In this document: positions 16,682-25,076 of the stretch, piece by piece | Position numbering within the stretch: the first letter of the stretch is position 1 | How the letters are laid out: every line of letters starts with the position of its first letter | NCBI RefSeq assembly: GCF_014202975.1 | Contig: NZ_JACHHZ010000001.1 | Coordinates: 124,001 to 188,000 of the forward strand | Reading direction: 5' to 3' | DNA: 64,000 nt | DNA from: Povalibacter uvarum | GTDB taxonomy: Bacteria > Pseudomonadota > Gammaproteobacteria > Steroidobacterales > Steroidobacteraceae | Translations under genes and position numbers: made by a program | Notes under the pieces: model-generated | The model's database searches: none | What the model was told of the DNA's origin: nothing | What the model saw: only the letters and a program-made list of their open reading frames with translations

Positions 16682-18325
16682 GTGGACCTGATCCTGGGAT
16701 TCGTGCTCGCCATGAGCGTCACGATGGCGCTCATCCCGCCGCTGATGCAGTTGGCAGTGCGCTTCAACGTGCTCGATGCGCCGGGCGAGCGCAAAGTTCA
16801 CAGCACGCCCGTGCCTCGCGTCGGCGGCATCGCGATGTGCGCTGCGACGCTGCTCACATTGCTGCTCTCGGGCGAGTTCGCACAGCCGATGCCTGCCTTC
16901 CTTGCCGGCATCACTGTGCTGCTGCTCTTCGGCGTCTGGGACGATCGCGTGACGTTGAGCGCGACTCCGAAGCTCGTCGGCCAGGCCATCGCGGTTCTGG
17001 TCGTGATGGTGGGAGGCGACGTCAGCATCGCGACGCTGACGTTCGACGAGCGCTACACATTGCCGTCGTGGGTGGCGCAGCCGCTCACCTTCGTGTTCCT
17101 TCTGGGAGTGACAAACGCGATCAATCTCGCCGACGGCCTCGACGGGCTTGCAGGCGGTACGACGTTGCTGTCGCTGTCGGCGCTTGCGTTGCTCGCGCTC
17201 ACGTCGGGGAATCCGTTCGTGGGCGGGGTGGCGATCGCGATCATCGGTGCCATCCTGGGCTTCCTGCGCTACAACACCCATCCGGCACGGGTATTCATGG
17301 GCGATGGCGGCAGTCAGATCCTCGGCTTCTCGGCGGGCGTCCTTGCCGTGGTGCTGACGCAAGATGCGACGGCGCCGTTGAGCGCGGCGCTGCCGCTTCT
17401 GATTCTGGGCGTACCGATCATCGACACGCTGATGGTCATGACTCAGCGCATCCTGGAAGGGCGGTCGCCATTTCACGCGGACCGCAATCACATCCATCAC
17501 CGGCTGCTCGCCCTGGGCTTCGATCATCACGAGGCCGTGATGACGATCTACGCGCTGCAGAGTGCGTTCTTTCTCATCGCCTGGTGCCTGCGGTATGAAT
17601 CGGACGTCACGATCGTCATCACGTTCGCGGCCTGCTCGCTGACCACTATTGGATTGCTGCAATGGGCATCCTCGACGCGCTGGCGGCTGCGCGCCGCGCT
17701 CGGTGACCGCACGTCGCCCGTCTCGCCGCTCGGCCGCGCATTGCGATGGTTGCGTCAGCCGCAACACCTGCAGCGCTGGGTCCTCACCGTCATCGCACTC
17801 GCGATCTCGCTGTACCTGCTGAACGTGAGCGTAGTGGTTCCGGCGCCAAGTCCGGACGTACGGATCATGTCGATCCTGCTCGCGATCGTCATCGGCGCAT
17901 CACTCGCCCTGCGGTGGCGTGCGCCCGAGGCCAGTCTCATCGACAAGCTTGCCCTCTATATCGCAGTTGTCATCGCCGTGTATTTCGATCGTGATACATC
18001 GACGTGGCTGGACCGGGTCGAATCGATGGACTGGCTGCTGTTCGGATCGCTGGCGCTGGCCATCGTGATCCGGTTCCGGCTCGCGAGCGACCGGCGTTTC
18101 CGTGTAACCCCGTTGGATCTGCTGGTCATTTTCATCGCGATCACGATCCCGAACCTGCCGGGATCGATCGCCAGCGGCGCGGGATTCGGCGCCGACATCG
18201 CCAAATTGTTGCTGCTCATGTACGGAATCGAAACATTGCTCGCGGCGGCGCCGAGGGAATGGCGGCTGCCGAGCATCGTTGCGCTCGCATTTCTCGCTGT
18301 CTGCACGCTGCGCGGTCTCATCTGA
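16682..18325 (+). CDS. WecA/MraY-type undecaprenyl-phosphate glycosyl-1-phosphate transferase with C-terminal membrane extension
   Basis: 547 aa from GTG. It is the likely priming enzyme that loads the first sugar-1-phosphate on undecaprenyl phosphate. WecA-type motifs are present: FGVWDDRVTLSATPKLVGQ, NAINLADGLDGLAGG, FMGDGGSQILGF and the His-rich NHIHHRLLALGF. Typical WecA ends near residue 340. Here about 200 extra residues with several more hydrophobic helices follow, making the protein unusually long; their role is unknown. It is the last gene of the EPS block. Confidence 0.88.
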   Translation: MDLILGFVLAMSVTMALIPPLMQLAVRFNVLDAPGERKVHSTPVPRVGGIAMCAATLLTLLLSGEFAQPMPAFLAGITVLLLFGVWDDRVTLSATPKLVGQAIAVLVVMVGGDVSIATLTFDERYTLPSWVAQPLTFVFLLGVTNAINLADGLDGLAGGTTLLSLSALALLALTSGNPFVGGVAIAIIGAILGFLRYNTHPARVFMGDGGSQILGFSAGVLAVVLTQDATAPLSAALPLLILGVPIIDTLMVMTQRILEGRSPFHADRNHIHHRLLALGFDHHEAVMTIYALQSAFFLIAWCLRYESDVTIVITFAACSLTTIGLLQWASSTRWRLRAALGDRTSPVSPLGRALRWLRQPQHLQRWVLTVIALAISLYLLNVSVVVPAPSPDVRIMSILLAIVIGASLALRWRAPEASLIDKLALYIAVVIAVYFDRDTSTWLDRVESMDWLLFGSLALAIVIRFRLASDRRFRVTPLDLLVIFIAITIPNLPGSIASGAGFGADIAKLLLLMYGIETLLAAAPREWRLPSIVALAFLAVCTLRGLI

Positions 18326-18402
18326 CGCGCATCTGTCACGCAGTCGTCAAACGCCCACCCTACGATCATGCCCGTCGCCGGACCGGTGGTCTCCGCGGCA
18401 TC

Positions 18403-18447
18403 GATTCCAACAGCACCGACTCCAACAGCACCGATTCCAACAGATAC
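18403..18447 (+). repeat. Three tandem 15-bp units upstream of the TPR lipoprotein gene
   Basis: Three consecutive 15-base units (gattccaacagcacc, gactccaacagcacc, gattccaacagatac) end 13 bases before the ATG at 18461. The frame is open through them and would encode a Pro/Thr/Ala run. The lipoprotein signal begins only at 18461, so they are read here as 5' untranslated sequence. Confidence 0.85.
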
Positions 18448-18460
18448 ATGCGGTGAGGAA

Positions 18461-20863
18461 ATGAAATCCAGGTTCCCGGCTATCGCAATGGTTCTCGTGT
18501 CGGCCGTCGCCGCGGTCGCGCTCACCGGCTGCGGCGGCGCGCAGGAGCGCAAGGCGCGCTACGTCGAGAAGGGCGAAAGCTTTTTCACCGAGCAGAACTA
18601 CGAGAAGGCCGGCGTCGAGTTTCGCAACGCGCTGCAGATCGATCCGAAGGATGCGGATGTGCGGTACCACGTGGGTCGGGTGGCCGAGAAGCTGAACAAT
18701 CCCCGCGATGCTGTCGGCCAGTACCAGGCAGCGATCGAGCTGGATCCGAAGCACATGCGGGCGCGTGCGGCCCTCGGCCGGCTGTTCCTGATGGGCGGCC
18801 TCGCCGATAAGGCATTGGAGATTGCAGAGCCCGGGCTCGTGGATGATCCGCAGAATGCAGCACTGCTGACGGTGCGCGGCGCTGCGCGGTCGCAGATGGG
18901 CAACACCGAAGCTGCGTTCGAGGACGCCGAGCTGGCCGTCCAGCGAGCACCGGACGATGAATACGCCGTAGCGTTGCTTGCCTCGCTCTACCGCCAGAGC
19001 GCCCGCAGCGATCGCGCAATCGAAGTTGTTCGCGCCGGCATCGAGCGGGCGCCTGAGAGCGTCGACCTGCGCGTAGTGCTCGCCGAGCTGGAGCTCAACC
19101 AGGATCATCCGGCCAAGGCAGAAACGGAGCTGCGCGAAGTCATTCGCCTGCAGCCGAAGGAACTGAACCACCGTTATCGGCTCGGGCGGTTCTACTTGCT
19201 GACTAAGAACCCGGCGGGCGCGGAGGAGACTCTGCGCGAAGCCATCAAGGTGGTCCCCGAGAACATCGACGCCAAAGTGGCGCTTGCGGATCTGATCGTC
19301 GGTCAGCGCGGGCTCGACGCCGGTATCGCAGAGCTGGCAGCTATCGCGAAAGCAGAACCGGACAATGCGAAGCTGCAGATGGCACTGGGCATGTTCCTCG
19401 AAAGCCGTGGGCGAGCCGACGAGAGTGCAGCGGTCTACCAGGCGATCATCAAAACGGAGAAGACACAGCCGGAAGGCCTCGTGGCCCGTACGCGGCTCGC
19501 AGGCCTGTTGCTGAAGAAGAATGATGTGGCTGGCGCCAACAAGCTGGTCGATGAAGTCCTGAAGGAGAACGCACGCGACAATGACGCACTCGTTCTTCGC
19601 GGAAACATGGCCCTTACGCGAGGCGATGCGGCGGCTGCAATCACCGATCTGCGGGCCGTGCTGCGCGATCAGCCGAACTCGGTATCGGTGGCGCGTGCGC
19701 TCGCGCGAGCACATCTTCAGAACGACGAAATAGCGCTGGCAGAGGAAACGCTGCGCTCCGCGGCACAAGCGAATCCCACGGATCGCCAGGTACGCCTCGA
19801 ACTGGCCCAGTTGCTTGCGCAGACAGGCAAGGCAGAGCAGGCCCGACCGATTCTCGAGCAGCTCTCAACCGAAGGCGCCGGCGAAGTCGGCGTGCTGGAG
19901 GCGCTGTTCCGTGTGCAGGCATCGATGAAGGACATCTCGGCGGCCCGGACCACGGCGCAGTCGATCCAGCGCCTGCGTCCCGAGCTGCCGCTCGGCGCGT
20001 ACCTGGAAGGGGCCGTCAACGAGTCCGAGAAGAAGTTCGATGCTGCGATTGCCCTGTACGAAGCCGCACTGAAAGTTCAGCCCGATGCCGGCGAACCGCT
20101 CGCGGGGATCGTACGCATCGAAGTGCAGCGCAAGCGGCTGCCGCAGGCGCTGGCACGACTGGATCAGGCGATTGCAGCGAATCCCGACAACGTCGTCGCC
20201 AGAAACCTCAAAGGCGAAGTGCTCACCGCCCAAGGGCAGATTGCAGCCGCCACTGCCACGTTCCAGGCAGCGATCGATCGTGCGCCGCAGTGGTGGATGC
20301 TGTACCGCGGCCTGGCGCTGGCGCATCTGGCCGGCAAGAACACCGATGCGGCGATCAGCGCGCTCGAGTTGGGAATGCAGAAGACGAATGGTGCTGCGTC
20401 GCTGGGCACGGAGCTCGCGGCTCTGTATGAGCGTCTCGGCCGGCCGGATGACGCGATCCGCACTTACGACAAGATGCTGGCGCAGGATCCTGCCTCGGTT
20501 GCGGTGGCCAATAACCTTGCGATGCTGCTGGTGAGCTATCGCAGCGACCAGCCGAGCCTGGATAGGGCACAGCAGCTCACTGGCAAGCTCAGTCACGTGA
20601 CAGCGCCGGCAGTGCTCAACACGCGCGGATGGGTCAAGTTCAAGCGCGGCGAGTACCAGGAATCGCTGAACCTGCTGCAGCAGGCGGTCGCGCAGTCGCC
20701 GGAGTCGCCGGTGATGCGCTATCACCTCGGCATGGCACAGCTGCGCACCGGCAATCGTGACGCGGCGCGTGAGAATCTCGAAGTCGCGTTGAACTCCGGC
20801 GGCAAGTTCGTGGGCTCGGAAGAAGCCCGGCTTGCTCTGGAGGAGCTGAAGCGCGCGGGCTGA
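18461..20863 (+). CDS. prsT: TPR-repeat lipoprotein of the exosortase system (PrsT-like)
   Basis: 800 aa. A lipoprotein signal (lipobox LTGC, lipidated Cys24) is followed by tandem tetratricopeptide repeats over almost the full length, with recurring NPDNVVARNLKGEVL/ALGRLFL-type units. This matches the long TPR lipoproteins that accompany exosortase/EPS loci. It is probably anchored to a membrane facing the periplasm, where it may scaffold assembly or sorting partners. The frame is open to 18368, but ATG 18461 follows a GAGG ribosome site (gcggtgaggaa) and is the first Met giving a signal peptide. It is monocistronic or first of the surface-protein block. Confidence 0.87.
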   Translation: MKSRFPAIAMVLVSAVAAVALTGCGGAQERKARYVEKGESFFTEQNYEKAGVEFRNALQIDPKDADVRYHVGRVAEKLNNPRDAVGQYQAAIELDPKHMRARAALGRLFLMGGLADKALEIAEPGLVDDPQNAALLTVRGAARSQMGNTEAAFEDAELAVQRAPDDEYAVALLASLYRQSARSDRAIEVVRAGIERAPESVDLRVVLAELELNQDHPAKAETELREVIRLQPKELNHRYRLGRFYLLTKNPAGAEETLREAIKVVPENIDAKVALADLIVGQRGLDAGIAELAAIAKAEPDNAKLQMALGMFLESRGRADESAAVYQAIIKTEKTQPEGLVARTRLAGLLLKKNDVAGANKLVDEVLKENARDNDALVLRGNMALTRGDAAAAITDLRAVLRDQPNSVSVARALARAHLQNDEIALAEETLRSAAQANPTDRQVRLELAQLLAQTGKAEQARPILEQLSTEGAGEVGVLEALFRVQASMKDISAARTTAQSIQRLRPELPLGAYLEGAVNESEKKFDAAIALYEAALKVQPDAGEPLAGIVRIEVQRKRLPQALARLDQAIAANPDNVVARNLKGEVLTAQGQIAAATATFQAAIDRAPQWWMLYRGLALAHLAGKNTDAAISALELGMQKTNGAASLGTELAALYERLGRPDDAIRTYDKMLAQDPASVAVANNLAMLLVSYRSDQPSLDRAQQLTGKLSHVTAPAVLNTRGWVKFKRGEYQESLNLLQQAVAQSPESPVMRYHLGMAQLRTGNRDAARENLEVALNSGGKFVGSEEARLALEELKRAG

Positions 20864-20928
20864 CCAATCGAGGCGGCAGCGCGCCAGTTGCTGCCGCCTG
20901 CAAGCATTCGTCCAGGAACTATCAGGAG

Positions 20929-20948
20929 CAATGCCCGCGCGGGCATTG
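20929..20948. promoter_or_regulatory. Perfect 20-bp palindrome at the 5' end of the repeat-protein gene
   Basis: The sequence caatgcccgcgcgggcattg reads identically on both strands. It covers the first possible ATG (20931) of the next gene and leaves the in-frame ATG at 20958 outside. It could be an operator or an RNA hairpin over the translation start. Confidence 0.6.
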
Positions 20949-22946
20949 GGCATCGGTATGAGAATCATTCGTTCGATGATGGCGGCAGCACTGTGCATTC
21001 TGGCGATCGAGGCACCCGCTGCGGTGCTGCTCGAAACCACATCGCTCGTTGCAACGACCGAGGAGGCACAGGCGAGTCTACCCGCGCCGCTGAGCTTTAC
21101 GGTGACACAGGCGGGTCGCTACACGATCACGCTGCGCGATCTGCAGACGCCTGAGAATCTCTCGCGGCTGGAAGCCGCTGTGACGCGGAATCTCGTCAGG
21201 GTCGCGGCTGTTGAAGTGCAGGCCGTCACTGGAGGGACGCCGCAGCCTGCGAGCGTGAGCTTCACGGCAGAGGCCGGGGAGTACCAGGTGCACGTCGTTG
21301 GTACGCCAGCGACGGGCGAGGCGGGCGGCGCGTTCGGCGTCGTCGTAGCGCCCACTGACGGAGGCGCTGCGCTCCTGGACGCCGCCGATGTCATCGCCGT
21401 GGAATCGCAGCCCGCGGCGGATCAAGCGGTGCTGCGCCAGGCGTTGTCCTTGCCGGTCGCTGGCCGATACAGCGTTGCGCTGACAGATCTTTCGTTTGCT
21501 CCCACCCAGACGACGCTGCAGGCGCTCGTATTGCGCGAAGTGCCGACCGGCGTGGAACCGATCGTCGTCGACGCCGGCGGCTTCGATGCGCCAGTCTCAG
21601 GCGACTACGAACTCATCATCCTGGCCAAGGCCACCGGCGGCGATCTTGCGGGGCTCTACAACGTCCGTGTCACTGGCCCGCAGGCACAGGCAATCTTCCA
21701 GTCCGTGCAGCCTGTCGGCCGGACGCGAGCTCCTTCGGCTCTGACGTTCCCGGCCGTTGGCCAGTACACGTTGAGCGCAACGGATCTGCGCTTTCCATCT
21801 GCCCTGGCAAGTTTCGGTGCGGTGATCGTTCAGTCCGGGGCGGCCATCGGGCGTGTGACGGATGATTTGCCCAAGACGGTCACTGCGGCTGCTGGAACTG
21901 CTCAGCTCTTCTCCATTGGCGTTGCGTCCGCGATCGACGAGGTCGGCGCCTTCGCTGTGGCGGTGAAGCAGGGAAGCACAGTGATCGCTTCCAGCCTGCG
22001 CACGGTGGACAACAGCGATGATCCGGCGAAGCCATCGATCTATCGTTTTGATGCAGCTTCCGTCGCCGCGGGTGTGCATTCGCTGAATCTGGAAGACTTG
22101 CGATTCCCGGCGCCGCTGCCGTTGTTGAAGGCAGCGGTCATTCAGAACGCCACCGTGATTCACGAACAGAATGCGGCGGGAGTTGCGAACGTCACGCTCG
22201 CTGCGGGAGACGGTCAGGTGCTGGTCGCCACACGTGCTCCGGCTGCGAGTGGCAATGGATTGTTCTCTGTCCGCTTGCTGCCCCCCACGGGGCAGGCAGT
22301 CGTGCAGGGGACCCAGGGCGTGGGTGGATTGTTCCAATCGCTCCCGCTCACGGTCGCGACGACTGGTGTATATGACATCGCGCTTACGGATCTGGAGTTC
22401 CCGAGCGAGCTGCAAAGCGCCGCGCTTGCGGTGACTCAAGGCTCGACGGTCATCGGCCAGGTGTTGGGTGACGGTGTGATTCCACGCCAGCAACTCACAG
22501 CGGGCACCTACGCTCTGTATTTCCTCGGCCAGCCAGCGCTTGGCGCGGGCTTTGGGCTCTACGGCTTGCGCGTTGCCGATGCAGCGCCGACTCCGACGGT
22601 CACGCTTACGGCGACTCCGACGTCCGTGACGTCGGGTCAGACGACTTCGCTGCAATGGACTGCCACCAACGCAACTGCCTGTACTGCTTCCGGCGGCTGG
22701 AGCGGTGCGAAAGCGACGAACGGCACTCAGACGTCGGATGCACTGACTGCTGCAGCAACGTTCACCATTACCTGCACAGGCGCTGGCGGCAGCGCGACGG
22801 CATCGGCGAGCGTCAGCGTGACGCAACCGGGCTCGGGCGGTGGCGGCGGCGGAGATGGCGGTGGCGGTGCGTTCGGCGCGCTGTTCTGTGTGCTGCTCGG
22901 CATCGCAGTCGCGACGCGGCGAGCAGTTCGTCAGCAGCGCGCGTGA
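20931..22946 (+). CDS. Secreted five-repeat protein with Ig-like domain and GlyGly-CTERM-like anchor
   Basis: 671 aa. A signal peptide (about residues 10-31) is followed by five diverged repeats of roughly 80-100 residues: about 52-139, 170-247, 268-346, 368-449 and 469-548. Each contains a Y/H-[ST]-[LIV]-x-L-x-DL-x-[FT]-P core (YTITLRDLQTP, YSVALTDLSFAP, YTLSATDLRFP, HSLNLEDLRFP, YDIALTDLEFP). A bacterial Ig-like domain follows (about 555-632, with SVTSGQTTSLQWTATNATAC). The tail is a Gly-rich run, a hydrophobic helix (647-661) and a basic end, like the GlyGly-CTERM signal of rhombosortase substrates. ATG 20958 is an alternative start. Function is unknown; a surface role is inferred. Confidence 0.82.
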   Translation: MPARALGIGMRIIRSMMAAALCILAIEAPAAVLLETTSLVATTEEAQASLPAPLSFTVTQAGRYTITLRDLQTPENLSRLEAAVTRNLVRVAAVEVQAVTGGTPQPASVSFTAEAGEYQVHVVGTPATGEAGGAFGVVVAPTDGGAALLDAADVIAVESQPAADQAVLRQALSLPVAGRYSVALTDLSFAPTQTTLQALVLREVPTGVEPIVVDAGGFDAPVSGDYELIILAKATGGDLAGLYNVRVTGPQAQAIFQSVQPVGRTRAPSALTFPAVGQYTLSATDLRFPSALASFGAVIVQSGAAIGRVTDDLPKTVTAAAGTAQLFSIGVASAIDEVGAFAVAVKQGSTVIASSLRTVDNSDDPAKPSIYRFDAASVAAGVHSLNLEDLRFPAPLPLLKAAVIQNATVIHEQNAAGVANVTLAAGDGQVLVATRAPAASGNGLFSVRLLPPTGQAVVQGTQGVGGLFQSLPLTVATTGVYDIALTDLEFPSELQSAALAVTQGSTVIGQVLGDGVIPRQQLTAGTYALYFLGQPALGAGFGLYGLRVADAAPTPTVTLTATPTSVTSGQTTSLQWTATNATACTASGGWSGAKATNGTQTSDALTAAATFTITCTGAGGSATASASVSVTQPGSGGGGGGDGGGGAFGALFCVLLGIAVATRRAVRQQRA

Positions 22947-23359
22947 ACGAGATGATCATCCTGATCGCACAGTCGAGCCGCCTGGATGCTTTTCGCGCCG
23001 CTGTGGAGCTGGAACTGGACGGTCACACCGTCGTTGGACCGACCAGTTCCTCTGGAGAAGCCATCGTACTCGCGCGCAGCCGTCGCCCCGCGCTGGCGCT
23101 GATCGACATCGATCTCGAAACCGAAGGCGCGGGCGCGCGGCTCGCTCGCCAGTTGCAGTCCGAGTTGTCGGTCCCGGTCATTCTCGCGACGAGCGACGAG
23201 AAGCGCGCTCGTCATCATGCCGATTGCGCACTCGGTCGGCTGCTCCAACCGTTCGACGAGACGGAGCTTCCGTCGGTCATGCACTTTGCGTCCGCCGTCA
23301 TCCGCGGTGAGGTACGCGAGAATCCTGTGACGCACGCCTTCGAGTTGTACGCCGACTAG
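22943..23359 (+). CDS. Degenerate (pseudo-)receiver domain protein
   Basis: 138 aa, a single receiver-like alpha/beta fold. The phosphoacceptor-like Asp55 (LALIDIDL) and the Thr/Ser83-84 position (VILATSD) are kept. The acidic pair at the end of strand 1 is replaced by Ala-Gln (ILIAQSS, residues 9-10), and the conserved Lys before Pro in strand 5 is Gln102 (LLQPF). Without the Mg-binding acids it probably cannot be phosphorylated normally. The GTG start overlaps the stop of the repeat-protein gene by GTGA, so the two are co-translated. No output domain is fused. Confidence 0.78.
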   Translation: MNEMIILIAQSSRLDAFRAAVELELDGHTVVGPTSSSGEAIVLARSRRPALALIDIDLETEGAGARLARQLQSELSVPVILATSDEKRARHHADCALGRLLQPFDETELPSVMHFASAVIRGEVRENPVTHAFELYAD

Positions 23360-23605
23360 GCCTTGCCTCGGCTCGCGCTGCGCGAGAATTTCCGGCAGTG
23401 CGCCGTGTCATTCGCTTGTAGTCGCATCGACCAACAAACGCAGGCGCATGCGAGCACGCAGCTGCGGCTGCCTTACGTTTTCGTCATCCAAGCGTCGATG
23501 TCGCTACATTTACATGCAATTGGCGCTGCTCACGCTGCAAGTGCGTAAGTCGCGGCAGGTCGCTGCGCTGCATTTGTTTCAAGTTCAGCCAGCCAGAGGC
23601 CAGCA

Positions 23606-25057
23606 ATGAGCATCATTGATCGTAATGCCCCCGCAGAGGGCGCCGAGTCTCCCAAGCCCATCGTCGATCGCCGCTCCTTCATCAAGGGCAGCGTTGCAGG
23701 CGCTGCGTCGATTTCTTTCGGAGCGCTGCTTGCGCGTCGTGCGGGCGCCGTCGAACTTCCGTACTCGGATGACTATGGTCCCGTCGCGCCGGTCAATGAC
23801 CTCACGACAGGCTTGCCGCTCATTGCGCTGCCGGCTGGCTTCACGTATCGCAGCTTCGGCTGGCGTGGACAGCCGATGGCGGACGGTCGCGTGACGCCGG
23901 GCGCGCACGACGGCATGGATGTCGTGGCTTCCAAGGGCAACCAGATCGTCATGGTGCGCAATCACGAGCTGGGCAGCGGCTCGGGCATCAACCCGTTCAT
24001 CGCAGCGGCTGGCTATGACAACGCCAACGGCCGCGGCGGTACGACGAACGTGCTGTTCGACGCTGTGACCGGTCGGTGGCAGAGCTCGTACGGCTCGCTC
24101 AGCGGCACCGTCACGAACTGCGCCGGCGGCCGCACCCCGTGGGGCACCTGGCTTACTTGCGAAGAAACCGGTTACACCTCGCCGGCCGGCGTGCGTCACG
24201 GCTGGGTCTTCGAAGTGCCGGGCTACGGCGTTGCTTCGGCTCAGCCTCTCACTGCCATGGGGCGCTTCTCACACGAAGCCTGCGCCGTCGATCCTGCTAC
24301 AGGCATCGTCTACGAGACCGAAGATGCGACGCCCGGTGGTTTCTATCGCTTCGTCCCGAACCAGTACGGCAACCTCGCGGCTGGCGGCCAGCTCCAGGCG
24401 TTGCGCGTGGTCGGCACCAACGACTTCAACTTCAGCGGCCTGAACGGCGTGTATCAGGATTTCGCCGCGGGTTCGACCTGGGATGTGGAATGGGTGACTG
24501 TCACCGATCCGGAAGCGATCAACGGCCGTGCCTACAACTCGGCACCGGGACGCGCGAGCTTCGCCCGGCCGGAAGGTGCGTACTACGACAGCGGTCGTAT
24601 CTACTTCACCTGCACCAGCGGCGGTGTCGCCCGTCAGGGCCAGGTGTTCGTCTACGATCCGCGCCGCGAAGTGCTGACGATGGTTTTCAACTCGCTCGGT
24701 GCTGGCACGACGAGCCAGGAGTGCAACAACCCCGACAACATCGCAGTCAGCCCGCGAGGGGGCATCGTCCTGTGCGAAGACGGCGGCAACAGCATCCAGC
24801 GTCTGCGCGGACTCACGCAGAGCGGCGGCACGTTCATCTTCGCCGAGAACCGCATGCAGCTGTCGGCAGCCAACGTTGCGCAGGCAGATGCGGCTCTGAA
24901 CGCCAACGGCAGCATCATTGCGAACTTCCCCGCTGGCAACTACACCGGCATCGAGTGGGCGGGTGCGTGCTTCCACGAGCGCTGGATGTTCGTGAACATC
25001 CAGACCCCCGGCATCACGTTCGCAATCACTGGTCCGTGGGACAACGGCGCGCTCTAA
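23606..25057 (+). CDS. PhoX-family (DUF839) phosphatase-like protein, Tat-exported
   Basis: 483 aa. The Tat signal DRRSFIKGS (Arg22-Arg23) is followed by a hydrophobic Ala-rich segment. The rest is the PhoX-like beta-propeller: VRNHELG, GGTTNVLFD, NCAGGRTPWGTWLTCEET, RFSHEACAVDPATGIVYETED and the C-terminal ITGPWDNG. PhoX enzymes are periplasmic calcium/iron-dependent phosphomonoesterases, with metal ligands including the Glu and Cys of the TCEET segment. The gene is preceded by 246 bases without a gene and followed 19 bases later by a VPLPA-CTERM gene, probably in one operon. Substrate specificity is unknown. Confidence 0.88.
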   Translation: MSIIDRNAPAEGAESPKPIVDRRSFIKGSVAGAASISFGALLARRAGAVELPYSDDYGPVAPVNDLTTGLPLIALPAGFTYRSFGWRGQPMADGRVTPGAHDGMDVVASKGNQIVMVRNHELGSGSGINPFIAAAGYDNANGRGGTTNVLFDAVTGRWQSSYGSLSGTVTNCAGGRTPWGTWLTCEETGYTSPAGVRHGWVFEVPGYGVASAQPLTAMGRFSHEACAVDPATGIVYETEDATPGGFYRFVPNQYGNLAAGGQLQALRVVGTNDFNFSGLNGVYQDFAAGSTWDVEWVTVTDPEAINGRAYNSAPGRASFARPEGAYYDSGRIYFTCTSGGVARQGQVFVYDPRREVLTMVFNSLGAGTTSQECNNPDNIAVSPRGGIVLCEDGGNSIQRLRGLTQSGGTFIFAENRMQLSAANVAQADAALNANGSIIANFPAGNYTGIEWAGACFHERWMFVNIQTPGITFAITGPWDNGAL

Positions 25058-25076
25058 CCAGCGAGGAGACACAACT

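Noticed and set aside
14828-17767. 979-codon open frame on the minus strand opposite the exosortase and WecA-like genes
   Set aside because: Its translation is rich in Arg, His, Gln and Asp with no domain, and it lies antisense to two genes with clear motifs. Long antisense frames are expected at this GC content.
18347-19768. 473-codon minus-strand frame over the TPR lipoprotein gene
   Set aside because: Antisense shadow; the plus strand has the lipobox and TPR repeats.
23360-23605. Possible small gene (61 codons at 23363) or regulatory RNA between the receiver and PhoX genes
   Set aside because: No Shine-Dalgarno or coding pattern, no convincing hairpin with U-tract; I see only an ordinary intergenic region.
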